This document shows positions 24,562 through 31,986 of a stretch of DNA of 64,000 nt, piece after piece (positions within the stretch are counted from its first letter, which is position 1; the number at the start of each line of letters is the position of its first letter). A program made the position numbers and the translations under genes. This DNA comes from Couchioplanes caeruleus (GTDB taxonomy: Bacteria; Actinomycetota; Actinomycetes; Mycobacteriales; Micromonosporaceae): assembly GCF_023499255.1 (NCBI RefSeq), contig NZ_CP092183.1:8056501-8120500 (forward strand). The letters run 5' to 3'. The notes under the pieces were generated by a model. That model ran no database searches. It worked only from the letters and a program-made list of their open reading frames with translations, and was not told the DNA's origin.

Positions 24562-25452
24562 ATGACGGAGGACGCCGAAGCCGCCCGGCTGCACCGGGAG
24601 TTGCTGCTGCTGGCCGGGCGGGCGCCCGACGACGTGCTGGCGCGGGCCCGGCTCACCCTGGCCGAGGGCGGCCTGCGGACCGTCGCGGCGGTGGTCGCCG
24701 AGCAGTCGGCGGGACGGGCCCGGTCGCCGTACGCCTTCGTCGCCGAGCTTCCCGCCCCCGGCCGTACCCCGGCCCTCGTCCTGGACCTGACCACCGGCCC
24801 GGACGTCCGCGACCCCGTCGACCGCGGCGCCGCCCGGGCGCTGGTCCGGGTCCCGGAGGCGGTGGCCCTCTGGCGAGCCTGGCGGGTCCTTCCCGGCCTC
24901 GATCCGGCCGTCGTCCCGCCGACCCGCGTGTACGTCCTCGAGGCGTCCACGATCGCGTCCCTGCCGGCCGTCACGGCGGTGGTGATGCGCGCCCTGATCC
25001 GCGCCGGTGTGCCGGATCCGCAGGTCGAGGCGTACCCGTCCGGCGTCGAACCGCCCGCGTACCAGCGGGGCGCTCGGTCGGCTTCCGCTCTGCTGTGGAC
25101 GACCGGCGAGGCGCCGCCCGTACGCATCGCCGAACCGCTGACCCGCGACCCGATCGCCGAGGACGAGCGCGACAAGGTCTCGTACCTGGAGAGCGGCGCG
25201 ATCGTCATGACGACGACGCGCCGGGGCACCGACCCGGTGGAGCCGGGGCGGGGTGCCGTCGTGCCCATGGGCCACCGCACGGACGGCCGCTGGGTGTGGA
25301 CCGAGGCGACCGCCTACTACCTGCGCGTGCACGGGCTCGCGCCGGACGCCGGCCTGCTCGCCGACATCCGGTCCGCCGGGTACGCACCCGCGCCGGCCGG
25401 GCCTGTCGGCACGCACCGGGCGCTGGCAGCGCTGCTCGGACAGGGGGAATGA
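24562..25452 (+). CDS. conserved hypothetical protein in toxin/T7SS operon
   Basis: About 296 residues from the ATG at 24562; an in-frame GTG at 24511 would add 17 Arg-rich residues and looks less natural. The N-terminal half is helical (LHRELLLLAGRAPDDVLARARLTLAEGG), the middle is hydrophobic alpha/beta, and the C-terminal part has WVWTEATAYYLRVHGLAPDAGLLADIRSAGY. I recall a similar WxW...AYYLxxHGxxPDxxLLxHI segment in actinobacterial proteins linked to TNT-type toxins, but I cannot confirm this. No signal peptide or membrane segment is seen. It lies between T7SS-associated paralogs 1 and 2 in the same direction, 6 bp before the next start, so it probably serves the same system. Confidence 0.6.
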   Translation: MTEDAEAARLHRELLLLAGRAPDDVLARARLTLAEGGLRTVAAVVAEQSAGRARSPYAFVAELPAPGRTPALVLDLTTGPDVRDPVDRGAARALVRVPEAVALWRAWRVLPGLDPAVVPPTRVYVLEASTIASLPAVTAVVMRALIRAGVPDPQVEAYPSGVEPPAYQRGARSASALLWTTGEAPPVRIAEPLTRDPIAEDERDKVSYLESGAIVMTTTRRGTDPVEPGRGAVVPMGHRTDGRWVWTEATAYYLRVHGLAPDAGLLADIRSAGYAPAPAGPVGTHRALAALLGQGE

Positions 25453-25458
25453 CCTGAC

Positions 25459-25992
25459 ATGGCGGACGAGGAGAACGTCATCCTGCTCACCGACCCGGAG
25501 TGGCGCGGCGTCGACGACGTGGACGCGCCGCCGTTCGAGGCCGTGGTCGGGTTGTGGCCGGTGGAGCCGGACGGGTCGGTGGGCCCGTTCCGGAGCAACC
25601 CGGACTACCGGCCGGTGAGCGAGGACTCGCCGTCGGACCCGGTGGACGCGCTGCTGCGGCTGACCCTGCGCGGGGACGCCGAGGTGGAGCACCTGCAGCT
25701 CGTGCTGCGGGGCTGTCTGGTGGACCAGGCGCTGAACGGCGACGGCCGCCCGCTGCTGAGCAGGGCCGAGGACGACGTGCTGTGCGCGATCGTCGCGACC
25801 GGCATGCCGCACCGCGCCCGCATCGCGTCGCCGGACTGGCGGCAGGTGAGCCTCGCCGAGCTGGTGGCCGGCCTGCCGGACGGGGCGGACCTGCTGGTCA
25901 ACCCCGGCGGACCGGCCGGCGTACGGCTGACCGGCGACTTCGTCCGCGCCACCGCGGCCATCGACCTGGGAGGACGGCCGAGTGCAGCCTGA
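25459..25992 (+). CDS. type VII secretion system-associated protein, paralog 2
   Basis: 177 residues with the same pattern as the gene at 23845: TDPEWRG, PPFEAVVGLWPVEPDGSVGPFRSNPDY, SPSDPVDALLRLTLRG, LNGDGRPLL, EDDVLCAIV, DLLVNPGGPAGVRLTGDFVR. It is the shortest of the three paralogs and lacks the C-terminal extension present in the others. Its last 11 bp overlap the GTG start of the next gene. Role as for paralog 1: probably an accessory of T7SS export of the giant protein, by family association only. Confidence 0.75.
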   Translation: MADEENVILLTDPEWRGVDDVDAPPFEAVVGLWPVEPDGSVGPFRSNPDYRPVSEDSPSDPVDALLRLTLRGDAEVEHLQLVLRGCLVDQALNGDGRPLLSRAEDDVLCAIVATGMPHRARIASPDWRQVSLAELVAGLPDGADLLVNPGGPAGVRLTGDFVRATAAIDLGGRPSAA

Positions 25993-26596
25993 GCAGCTCC
26001 GCGACCGGGACTTCTTCCTGCTGATGGACCCCGACTGGCGGCCGCGGCCGGACGACGACGTCCCGCCGGTCGAGGCGGTGATCGGCGTGTGGCCGCTGGA
26101 CGCGGACGGCGTCCCCGGCCCGTTCCGCGGCAATCCCGGCTACGCACCGCGCGACGGCCGGGCGGCCGCCGATCCGCTGGACGCGGTGCTGCGGCTCACC
26201 ATGGGTGGCCGGATGGAGGCCGGTCAGCTGCAGCTCATGATGCGTGACGCGCAGCTCGAGGTGGCGCTGAACGGTGACGGGCGGCCGCTGGTCGTGAGGT
26301 CGCCGGACGACGTGCGCTGCGTGGTGGTGACGACCGGCCCGCAACAGAGGCGCCGGGTCAGCGCGCCGGAGTGGCGCCGGATGGACCTCACCGGCGTGGT
26401 CTCGCTGCTGCCCGACGAGGTGGACGTGCTGATCAATCCCGGCGGGCCGGTGCCCTTCCGGCTGACCGGCGACTTCCTCCGGGAGACGATGGTCATGAGC
26501 GACGAGGACGTGGCGGCCGCCTACGACGCGTTCCGCGGGCAGGACCCGGGCCGCGGGGCCGAGGTGCTGCCCTGGGCCGTCGGCGAGGGCCGGTGA
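25982..26596 (+). CDS. type VII secretion system-associated protein, paralog 3
   Basis: 204 residues from GTG at 25982, overlapping the previous gene by 11 bp. It has MDPDWRP, PPVEAVIGVWPLDADGVPGPFRGNPGY, DPLDAVLRLTMGGRMEAGQLQL, LNGDGRPLV, PDDVRCVVV and VDVLINPGGPVPFRLTGDFLR, followed by a C-terminal extension ending LPWAVGEGR that resembles the VPWEAS end of paralog 1. Three copies of one family in a row suggest either adaptors for different parts of the giant protein or family expansion against different warheads. Which of these holds cannot be read from sequence. Confidence 0.75.
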   Translation: MQPEQLRDRDFFLLMDPDWRPRPDDDVPPVEAVIGVWPLDADGVPGPFRGNPGYAPRDGRAAADPLDAVLRLTMGGRMEAGQLQLMMRDAQLEVALNGDGRPLVVRSPDDVRCVVVTTGPQQRRRVSAPEWRRMDLTGVVSLLPDEVDVLINPGGPVPFRLTGDFLRETMVMSDEDVAAAYDAFRGQDPGRGAEVLPWAVGEGR

Positions 26597-26597
26597 C

Positions 26598-27557
26598 ATG
26601 ACGATCTTCGTCTCGGTGGCGGCGTACCGCGACCCCGAACTCGTGCCGACCGTGCTGGACTGCCTGGCGAAGGCGCGGCACCCCGACGAGCTGCGCATCG
26701 TCGTCAACTGGCAGCACCTGGGCGACGAGGACGTCTCGGCGATCCGGGAGGACCCGCGGGTCGAGATCCTCGACGTCGACGCCCGGCAGAGCCGGGGCGC
26801 CTGCTGGGCGCGGGCCGAGGTGATGCGCCACTACCGGCCGGCCGACTGGTTCCTGCAGGCGGACAGCCACACCCGCTTCGCGCAGGACTGGGACGTCCGC
26901 TGCATCGCCGCCGCGCGGGCCACCGGCGTCGCGAAGCCGATCCTCAGCGGCTATCCACCGATGTACGAGCCGGACACCGAGTTCACCGGGGCCGGCGTGC
27001 CGACGCGGATCATCATGCAGGACTGGACCGAGGACGGCGTACCGACGTTCAACCAGACCGTCGTGCCCGGCTGGCAGGACCGGGACCGCCCCTTCCGCGC
27101 CCGCTTCCTCGCCGCCGGGTTCCTCTTCGCGCCGGGCTCGTTTCCGCTCGAGGTGCCGTACGACCCGACCATCTACTTCCACGGCGAGGAGATCACCCTC
27201 TCCGTGCGCGCGTTCACCTGGGGCTACGACCTCTTCCACCCGATCGAGGTGCTGGCCTGGCACTTCTACATCCGCCAGGACCGGCCGCGGCACTGGGACG
27301 ACCACGGCGACTCGGCGACCGGGCGGAACTGGTTCGCCCGGGAGCGGGCGAGCCGGCGCCGGGTGGCGAACATGCTGCGGTACCCGTCGACGGGCCGGCT
27401 CGGCATGGGTCCGGTCCGGACGGTCGCGCAGTACAGCGAGTACGCCGGCGTCGACTTCATCAACCGCACGGCCTCGGCACAGGCCCTGGAGGGAGCCGAG
27501 CCGGTGACGCCGCAGGAAAGCGCACAAGCACACCGGCCGACGCTTGTCCATTTGTGA
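26598..27557 (+). CDS. GlcNAc transferase family (Skp1-type) glycosyltransferase
   Basis: 319 residues, starting one base after the previous stop. The N-terminus MTIFVSVAAYRDPELVPTV, then SRGACWARAEV, WFLQADSHTRFAQDWD (a DSH metal/nucleotide site in place of DxD), FLAAGFLFAPGSF, YFHGEEITLSVRAFTWGYDLF and WHFYIR match the GlcNAc family of GT-A enzymes. The best-known member is Dictyostelium Gnt1, which puts GlcNAc on a hydroxyproline of Skp1. There is no signal peptide, so it should act in the cytosol. Being last in the run behind a Pro-rich giant protein, a substrate within that operon is an attractive inference but is not shown. Donor sugar is also unproven. Confidence 0.8.
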   Translation: MTIFVSVAAYRDPELVPTVLDCLAKARHPDELRIVVNWQHLGDEDVSAIREDPRVEILDVDARQSRGACWARAEVMRHYRPADWFLQADSHTRFAQDWDVRCIAAARATGVAKPILSGYPPMYEPDTEFTGAGVPTRIIMQDWTEDGVPTFNQTVVPGWQDRDRPFRARFLAAGFLFAPGSFPLEVPYDPTIYFHGEEITLSVRAFTWGYDLFHPIEVLAWHFYIRQDRPRHWDDHGDSATGRNWFARERASRRRVANMLRYPSTGRLGMGPVRTVAQYSEYAGVDFINRTASAQALEGAEPVTPQESAQAHRPTLVHL

Positions 27558-27820
27558 CCGGTAACAACGTGCCGTATTGCGTCCTGAACGAACGCGTTCA
27601 CCCCACCGAACGGGCCTGACGACGCCCTGACCTGCGGCTCTTCACCCACGCGCACGCACGGCCACGCATCGTCGCGTTCGTTTCTGATTGGTAATGACCG
27701 TGACCTTGACAGGAAAAGTTCGATAGTGCGTGAATGTGTTTCCGGATGGTAAACGCTCGATGCCACCCCCGTCGATGTCCCGTCCGCCGGTTTCGCAGTC
27801 ACCACTAAGGAGCACATGCC
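27558..27820 (+). promoter_or_regulatory. promoter/operator region of sugar-binding protein gene
   Basis: This 263-bp gap holds a GAACGCGTTC palindrome at 27590-27599 with an extra TGAACG just upstream. It also holds a TTGAC-containing block at 27706-27741 that matches the block before the transporter ATPase gene (31950-31985) at roughly 26 of 36 positions, including GTGAATG. TTGACA is a candidate -35 box; the -10 region (GTGAAT) is weak. An AAGGAG ribosome-binding site at 27804 precedes the next start. The shared TGAAYGYGTT element suggests a LacI-family operator. Confidence 0.5.
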
Positions 27821-28909
27821 ATGAGCGCCATGCCCGGCCGCTGGAGGCCGGCAGTCATAACCCTGGGGGCAGCGCTGCTGCTGGTCAGCGCCTGCGCCAA
27901 GTCGGAGGACAGCGACACCCCCGCGGCCGGCGGCTCCAACGCCTCGGCCGGCGCCCAGGTCGTCCAGTCGGCCGACCCCAGCGCCAAGACCTGCACGCTC
28001 GACCAGTTCGGCGGCAAGAAGATCGACCTCAAGACCGCGAAGATCGGCTTCTCCCAGTCGGAGAAGGAGGCGAACCCGTTCCGCATCGCGGAGACCAAGT
28101 CCATCAAGGACGAGGCCGCGAAGCTGGGCATCCCGAGCGGCAACCTGCAGGCGACGAACGCCAACTCGCAGTTCAACAAGCAGATCAGCGACGTCGAGCA
28201 GATGATCGACTCGGGCGTCCAGCTGCTGATCATCGCGCCGCTCAACTCCGACGGCTGGGACTCGGTCTTCGCGAAGGCGTCGGCCAAGAAGGTCCCGATC
28301 ATCACGATCGACCGCAAGATCAACGCCACCTCCTGCAAGGACTACCTGACGTTCATCGGGTCGGACTTCGAGGAGCAGGGCAAGCGCGCGGCCGACAAGA
28401 TGGCCGCAGCGATGAACAACAAGGGCTCGGTGGCGATCCTGCTCGGCGCGCCGGGCAACAACGTCACCACGCTGCGCACCAAGGGCTTCAAGGACCAAAT
28501 CGCCAAGGTCGCTCCGGATATCAAGATCGTCTTTGAGCAGACCGGCCAGTTCTCCCGCGAGGAGGGCCAGAAGGTCTCCGAGCAGCTGCTGCAGTCCAAC
28601 TCGGACATCAACGGCATCTACGCCGAGAACGACGAGATGGCGCTGGGCGCCGAGGTGGCCCTCAAGAGCGCCGGCAAGAACAAGGGCGACGTCAAGATCG
28701 TCTCGATCGACGGCACCAAGGGCGCGGTCCAGGGCATCGTGGACGGCTGGATCTACTCGGTCATCGAGTCGAACCCGCGTTTCGGCCCGCTCGCCTTCGA
28801 GACGGCCACCAAGTTCTTCAACGGTGAGCCGATCCCCGAGGACATCATCATCAGCGACCGCGAGTACGACCAGAGCAACGCCAAGAACGACCTGAACAGC
28901 GCGTACTGA
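27821..28909 (+). CDS. ytfQ: sugar ABC transporter substrate-binding lipoprotein (YtfQ-like)
   Basis: 362 residues. A signal peptide ends in a lipobox (LLLVSAC), so the protein should be lipid-anchored outside the membrane. The mature part is a periplasmic-binding-protein type 1 fold: KIGFSQSEKEANPFR, SDVEQMIDSGVQLLIIAPLNSDGW, VPIITIDRKIN, FIGSDFEEQGKRAADKM, GIYAENDEMALGAEVAL and VKIVSIDGTKGAVQGI. The SQSE...NPFR and DRKI patterns are those of YtfQ, the galactofuranose-binding protein of E. coli. The cognate ATPase and two permeases lie about 3 kb downstream, beyond a GH2 gene. The exact sugar is inferred, not read. Confidence 0.85.
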   Translation: MSAMPGRWRPAVITLGAALLLVSACAKSEDSDTPAAGGSNASAGAQVVQSADPSAKTCTLDQFGGKKIDLKTAKIGFSQSEKEANPFRIAETKSIKDEAAKLGIPSGNLQATNANSQFNKQISDVEQMIDSGVQLLIIAPLNSDGWDSVFAKASAKKVPIITIDRKINATSCKDYLTFIGSDFEEQGKRAADKMAAAMNNKGSVAILLGAPGNNVTTLRTKGFKDQIAKVAPDIKIVFEQTGQFSREEGQKVSEQLLQSNSDINGIYAENDEMALGAEVALKSAGKNKGDVKIVSIDGTKGAVQGIVDGWIYSVIESNPRFGPLAFETATKFFNGEPIPEDIIISDREYDQSNAKNDLNSAY

Positions 28910-28925
28910 CGCGTACGAACACAGC

Positions 28926-28961
28926 CACGGCGGCGTCGGACCCCCTTCCGGCGCCGCCGTG
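28926..28961 (+). terminator. hairpin after sugar-binding protein gene
   Basis: Perfect 10-bp arms CACGGCGGCG and CGCCGCCGTG flank a 16-base loop, 17 bases after the stop, followed by a weak T-containing tail. Confidence 0.7.
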
Positions 28962-28975
28962 CGTCGTTTCTCATG

Positions 28976-28993
28976 GATAGACGTACGTCTATC
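28976..28993. promoter_or_regulatory. perfect 18-bp palindrome upstream of GH2 gene
   Basis: GATAGACGTACGTCTATC is its own reverse complement. It lies between the hairpin after the binding-protein gene and the GTG of the GH2 gene (29038), the position of a repressor site for the GH2 gene. The regulator is not in the window. Confidence 0.6.
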
Positions 28994-29037
28994 ACCTGTC
29001 CCCACCAGCGCGCTCCTGGCCCCGAAGGAGAACGAAC

Positions 29038-31785
29038 GTGACTGAACATCGACCCGAATCGTGGCGACGCCTCCTCGCCGTGACCACCGCCGCGCTGACC
29101 GCCTCGGCCGGCGTCGCACTCGCCGCGCAGTCCCCCGCGGCGGCCGCCCCGAAGCCCCCGCCCCTGAGCACGCCGTGGACCGGCCAGGTGTCCACGACCA
29201 ACCCGCTCCCCGAGTACCCGCGGCCGCAGCTGACCCGCCCCGACTGGCAGAGCCTCAACGGCACCTGGCAGTTCGCCGGCGCCGCGAACATCAACACGCC
29301 GCCGGTCGGCACCACCCTCGGCGAGGAGGTGCTCGTCCCGTACCCGATCGAGAGCGCTCTCTCGGGGATCATGCGGCACGAGGACTACATGTACTACCGG
29401 CGGACGTTCACCGTCCCCGCCGCCTGGGCCGGCCGCAACGTGCAGCTCAACTTCGGCGCGGTCGACTGGCAGTCCAAGGTCTGGGTGAACGGGACGCTGC
29501 TCGGCACTCACGAGGGCGGCTACGACAAGTTCTCGTACGACGTCACGAGCGCGCTGCGGGCCGGCTCCAACGAGATCATCGTCGGCGTCTGGGACCCCAC
29601 CAACAACCAGGACATCCCCGTCGGCAAGCAGCGCACCAACCGCGGCGGCATCTGGTACACGCCCTCGTCGGGCATCTGGCAGACCGTCTGGCTGGAGCCG
29701 ACCACGGCGCAGCGGATCACCCGGCTGGACACCACGCCCAACGTCGCGGCCGGCGGGCTGGACCTCGTCGTGCAGGGCACGCAGGCCGGCGCGAGCGTGA
29801 CCGCCCAGGTGCTCAACGGCAGCACGGTGGTGGGCACGGCGAGCGGCACCGTGGGCAGCAGCTTCCGGGTCCCCGTACCGAACGCCCGGCTCTGGTCCCC
29901 CGACGACCCGTTCCTCTACACGCTCAGGGTGACCATGGCCGGCGGCGACGCCGTCGGCGGGTACTTCGGCATGCGCTCGCTCGGCAAGGCGATGCTCGGC
30001 GGCGTCCTGCGCCCCACGCTGAACGGCAAGTTCGTCTTCCAGCTCGGCACCTTGGACCAGGGCTACTGGCCGGACGGCATCTCCACGGCGCCGACCGACG
30101 CCGCGCTCGCCTTCGACCTCGAGCAGCAGAAGGCGCTCGGCTTCAACATGGTCCGCAAGCACATCAAGGTCGAGAGCGACCGCTGGTTCTACCACGCCGA
30201 CCGCCTCGGGCTGATGGTGTGGCAGGACATGCCGGCGCTGGCCAGCGGCCGGGAGCCGTCGACCGTCGGGCGGCAGCGGTTCGAGAAGGAACTCAAGGAG
30301 ATGATCGACGAGCACAAGGGCATCACGTCGATCGTGCAGTGGGTGCCGTTCAACGAGGGCTGGGGCGAATACGACGCCGGCCGCATCGCCGACCTGGTCA
30401 AGGGCTGGGACCCCACCCGCCTGGTGAACCACAACTCCGGCTCCAACTGCTGCGACTCCGACCCGGACCCGGGCAACGGCGACGTGATCGACGACCACAT
30501 GTACGTCGGCCCCGGCATCACCCGCGCCCCGAGCGCCACCCGCATCGCGGTCAACGGCGAGTACGGCGGCCTCGGCCTGCGCGTCTCCGGTCACGAGTGG
30601 CCGACCAGCGGCAAGTTCGCGTACGAGTGGCTGCCCGACTCCACCGCGCTGACCAACCGCTACGTCCAGATCACCGGCAAGCTCGTCGACCTGATCAACG
30701 GCAACGGCCTCTCCGGTTCCGTCTACACCGAACCGACGGACGTGGAGGAGGAGCTCAACGGCTTCTTCACGTACGACCGGCAGATCCGCAAGATGGACTT
30801 CGCCCGCGTCCGCGAGGTCAACCTGCGCGTCCTCGGAGCGGCCAACGGCACCACCCTGTCCACGAACAAGCTCGCCTCACTGCGCGTCACCACACCCGGC
30901 TACACGAACCGCTACCTGCGCCACCGTGACGGCGCGGCCCGTACGGACGTCGTCTCCACCACCAGCACCACCACGGACCGCCAGGACGCCACCTTCTCCG
31001 TACGCCCCGGCCTCTCGAACAGCTCCTGCTACTCGTTCGAGTCCCGTAACTTCCCGGGCCGATACCTGCGCCACCGCGCGTACCGGGTCTACAGCGAAAC
31101 CAACACCGGCGGCACCTTCACCGCGGACGCCACCTTCTGCGCCCGCCCGGGCCTCTCCGGCGGCGGCACCTCACTGGAAGCCTCCAACATGCCCGGCTAC
31201 TTCATGCGCCACCGCGCCGAGGAAGTCTGGATGGACGCCAACACCGGCGGCACCTTCAACGACGACGCCACCTGGGCCATCTCGGCTCCCCTCTGGCGCA
31301 GCGGCGCCGACCTGCCCATCGGCCAGACCCGCTCCTTCAAGGTCACCACCCCGGGCTACGACACCCGCTACCTCCGCCACCGCGACAACCTCGCCCGCAC
31401 GGACGTCATCACCACGACCAGCCCAGCCACGGACCGCGCCGACGCCACCTTCACCGTCCGAGCAGGCTTCGCCGACACCAGCTGCTACTCCTTCGAGTCG
31501 GTCAACTTCCCAGGCCAGTACCTGCGCCACGCCAACTACCGCCTCCAGAAGTCCCCCAACGACAACACCACCACGTTCCAGCAGGACGCCACCTTCTGCG
31601 CCCAACCACCCCAGAACGGCGGCACCGGCAACATCTCACTCGAATCCTTCAACTACCCCGGCTACTACTGGCGCCACTACGCCGAAGCCGTCTACATCGC
31701 CACCAACGGCGGCGGCAACACCTGGGACACCCCCACCAGCTACATCCCCGACACCACTTGGAACAGCACAAATCCGCTGGGCTGA
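29038..31785 (+). CDS. secreted glycoside hydrolase family 2 enzyme with two AbfB-like domains
   Basis: 915 residues from a GTG preceded by AAGGAG. A signal peptide (RRLLAVTT...ALAAQSPAAAA), possibly Tat-type, exports it. Residues 60-270 are the GH2 sugar-binding jelly roll (SLNGTWQF, YMYYRRTFTVP, GGIWYTPSSGIWQTVWLE). The TIM barrel carries WVPFNEGWGEYD with acid/base Glu440, and VNGEYGG with probable nucleophile Glu508. From about 618 to 912 are two beta-trefoil units with repeated RYLRHR(D/A) and DATF motifs, as in AbfB arabinofuranose-binding domains (CBM42). It probably trims galactoside- or arabinofuranose-containing polymers outside the cell for the adjacent YtfQ-type transporter. Exact linkage specificity is unknown. 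Confidence 0.85.
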   Translation: MTEHRPESWRRLLAVTTAALTASAGVALAAQSPAAAAPKPPPLSTPWTGQVSTTNPLPEYPRPQLTRPDWQSLNGTWQFAGAANINTPPVGTTLGEEVLVPYPIESALSGIMRHEDYMYYRRTFTVPAAWAGRNVQLNFGAVDWQSKVWVNGTLLGTHEGGYDKFSYDVTSALRAGSNEIIVGVWDPTNNQDIPVGKQRTNRGGIWYTPSSGIWQTVWLEPTTAQRITRLDTTPNVAAGGLDLVVQGTQAGASVTAQVLNGSTVVGTASGTVGSSFRVPVPNARLWSPDDPFLYTLRVTMAGGDAVGGYFGMRSLGKAMLGGVLRPTLNGKFVFQLGTLDQGYWPDGISTAPTDAALAFDLEQQKALGFNMVRKHIKVESDRWFYHADRLGLMVWQDMPALASGREPSTVGRQRFEKELKEMIDEHKGITSIVQWVPFNEGWGEYDAGRIADLVKGWDPTRLVNHNSGSNCCDSDPDPGNGDVIDDHMYVGPGITRAPSATRIAVNGEYGGLGLRVSGHEWPTSGKFAYEWLPDSTALTNRYVQITGKLVDLINGNGLSGSVYTEPTDVEEELNGFFTYDRQIRKMDFARVREVNLRVLGAANGTTLSTNKLASLRVTTPGYTNRYLRHRDGAARTDVVSTTSTTTDRQDATFSVRPGLSNSSCYSFESRNFPGRYLRHRAYRVYSETNTGGTFTADATFCARPGLSGGGTSLEASNMPGYFMRHRAEEVWMDANTGGTFNDDATWAISAPLWRSGADLPIGQTRSFKVTTPGYDTRYLRHRDNLARTDVITTTSPATDRADATFTVRAGFADTSCYSFESVNFPGQYLRHANYRLQKSPNDNTTTFQQDATFCAQPPQNGGTGNISLESFNYPGYYWRHYAEAVYIATNGGGNTWDTPTSYIPDTTWNSTNPLG

Positions 31786-31831
31786 ACACCTGTAGCCGCG
31801 CCCGCGCCGGCTTCGGTTACGCAACCACAAC

Positions 31832-31909
31832 GGCTTCTGGGGCGGGGGATGGTCCACGCAGGGATCGAGCCTGACCGCCCGGAGTGGGCCATCCCCCGCC
31901 CCAGAAGCC
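31832..31909 (+). terminator. very long hairpin between GH2 and ABC ATPase genes
   Basis: Two perfectly complementary 21-base arms (31832-31852 and 31889-31909, starting GGCTTCTGGGG) flank a 36-base loop. No T-run follows. It probably ends GH2 transcription, and the next gene has its own promoter-like block. Confidence 0.65.
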
Positions 31910-31949
31910 CCCACTGCAACCACACAAACCAAAGACAATGTTCGAACTC

Positions 31950-31986
31950 TTGACGGATTATGTTGAGAAGTGAGTGAATGCGTTCA
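31950..31986 (+). promoter_or_regulatory. promoter/operator of sugar transporter operon
   Basis: TTGACG, then a spacer, then GTGAATGCGTTCATGG. The block matches 27706-27741. TGAATGCGTTCA (31975-31986) is a near-palindrome with TGAA/TTCA ends that overlaps the ATG. If the -10 box is GTGAAT at 31973, transcription would begin at or next to the ATG at 31986, giving a leaderless mRNA. Confidence 0.5.

Noticed and set aside
29061..30929. 622-codon plus-strand frame inside the GH2 gene
   Set aside because: Arg/Pro-rich shadow frame; the overlapping frame has the complete GH2 and AbfB-like motifs.
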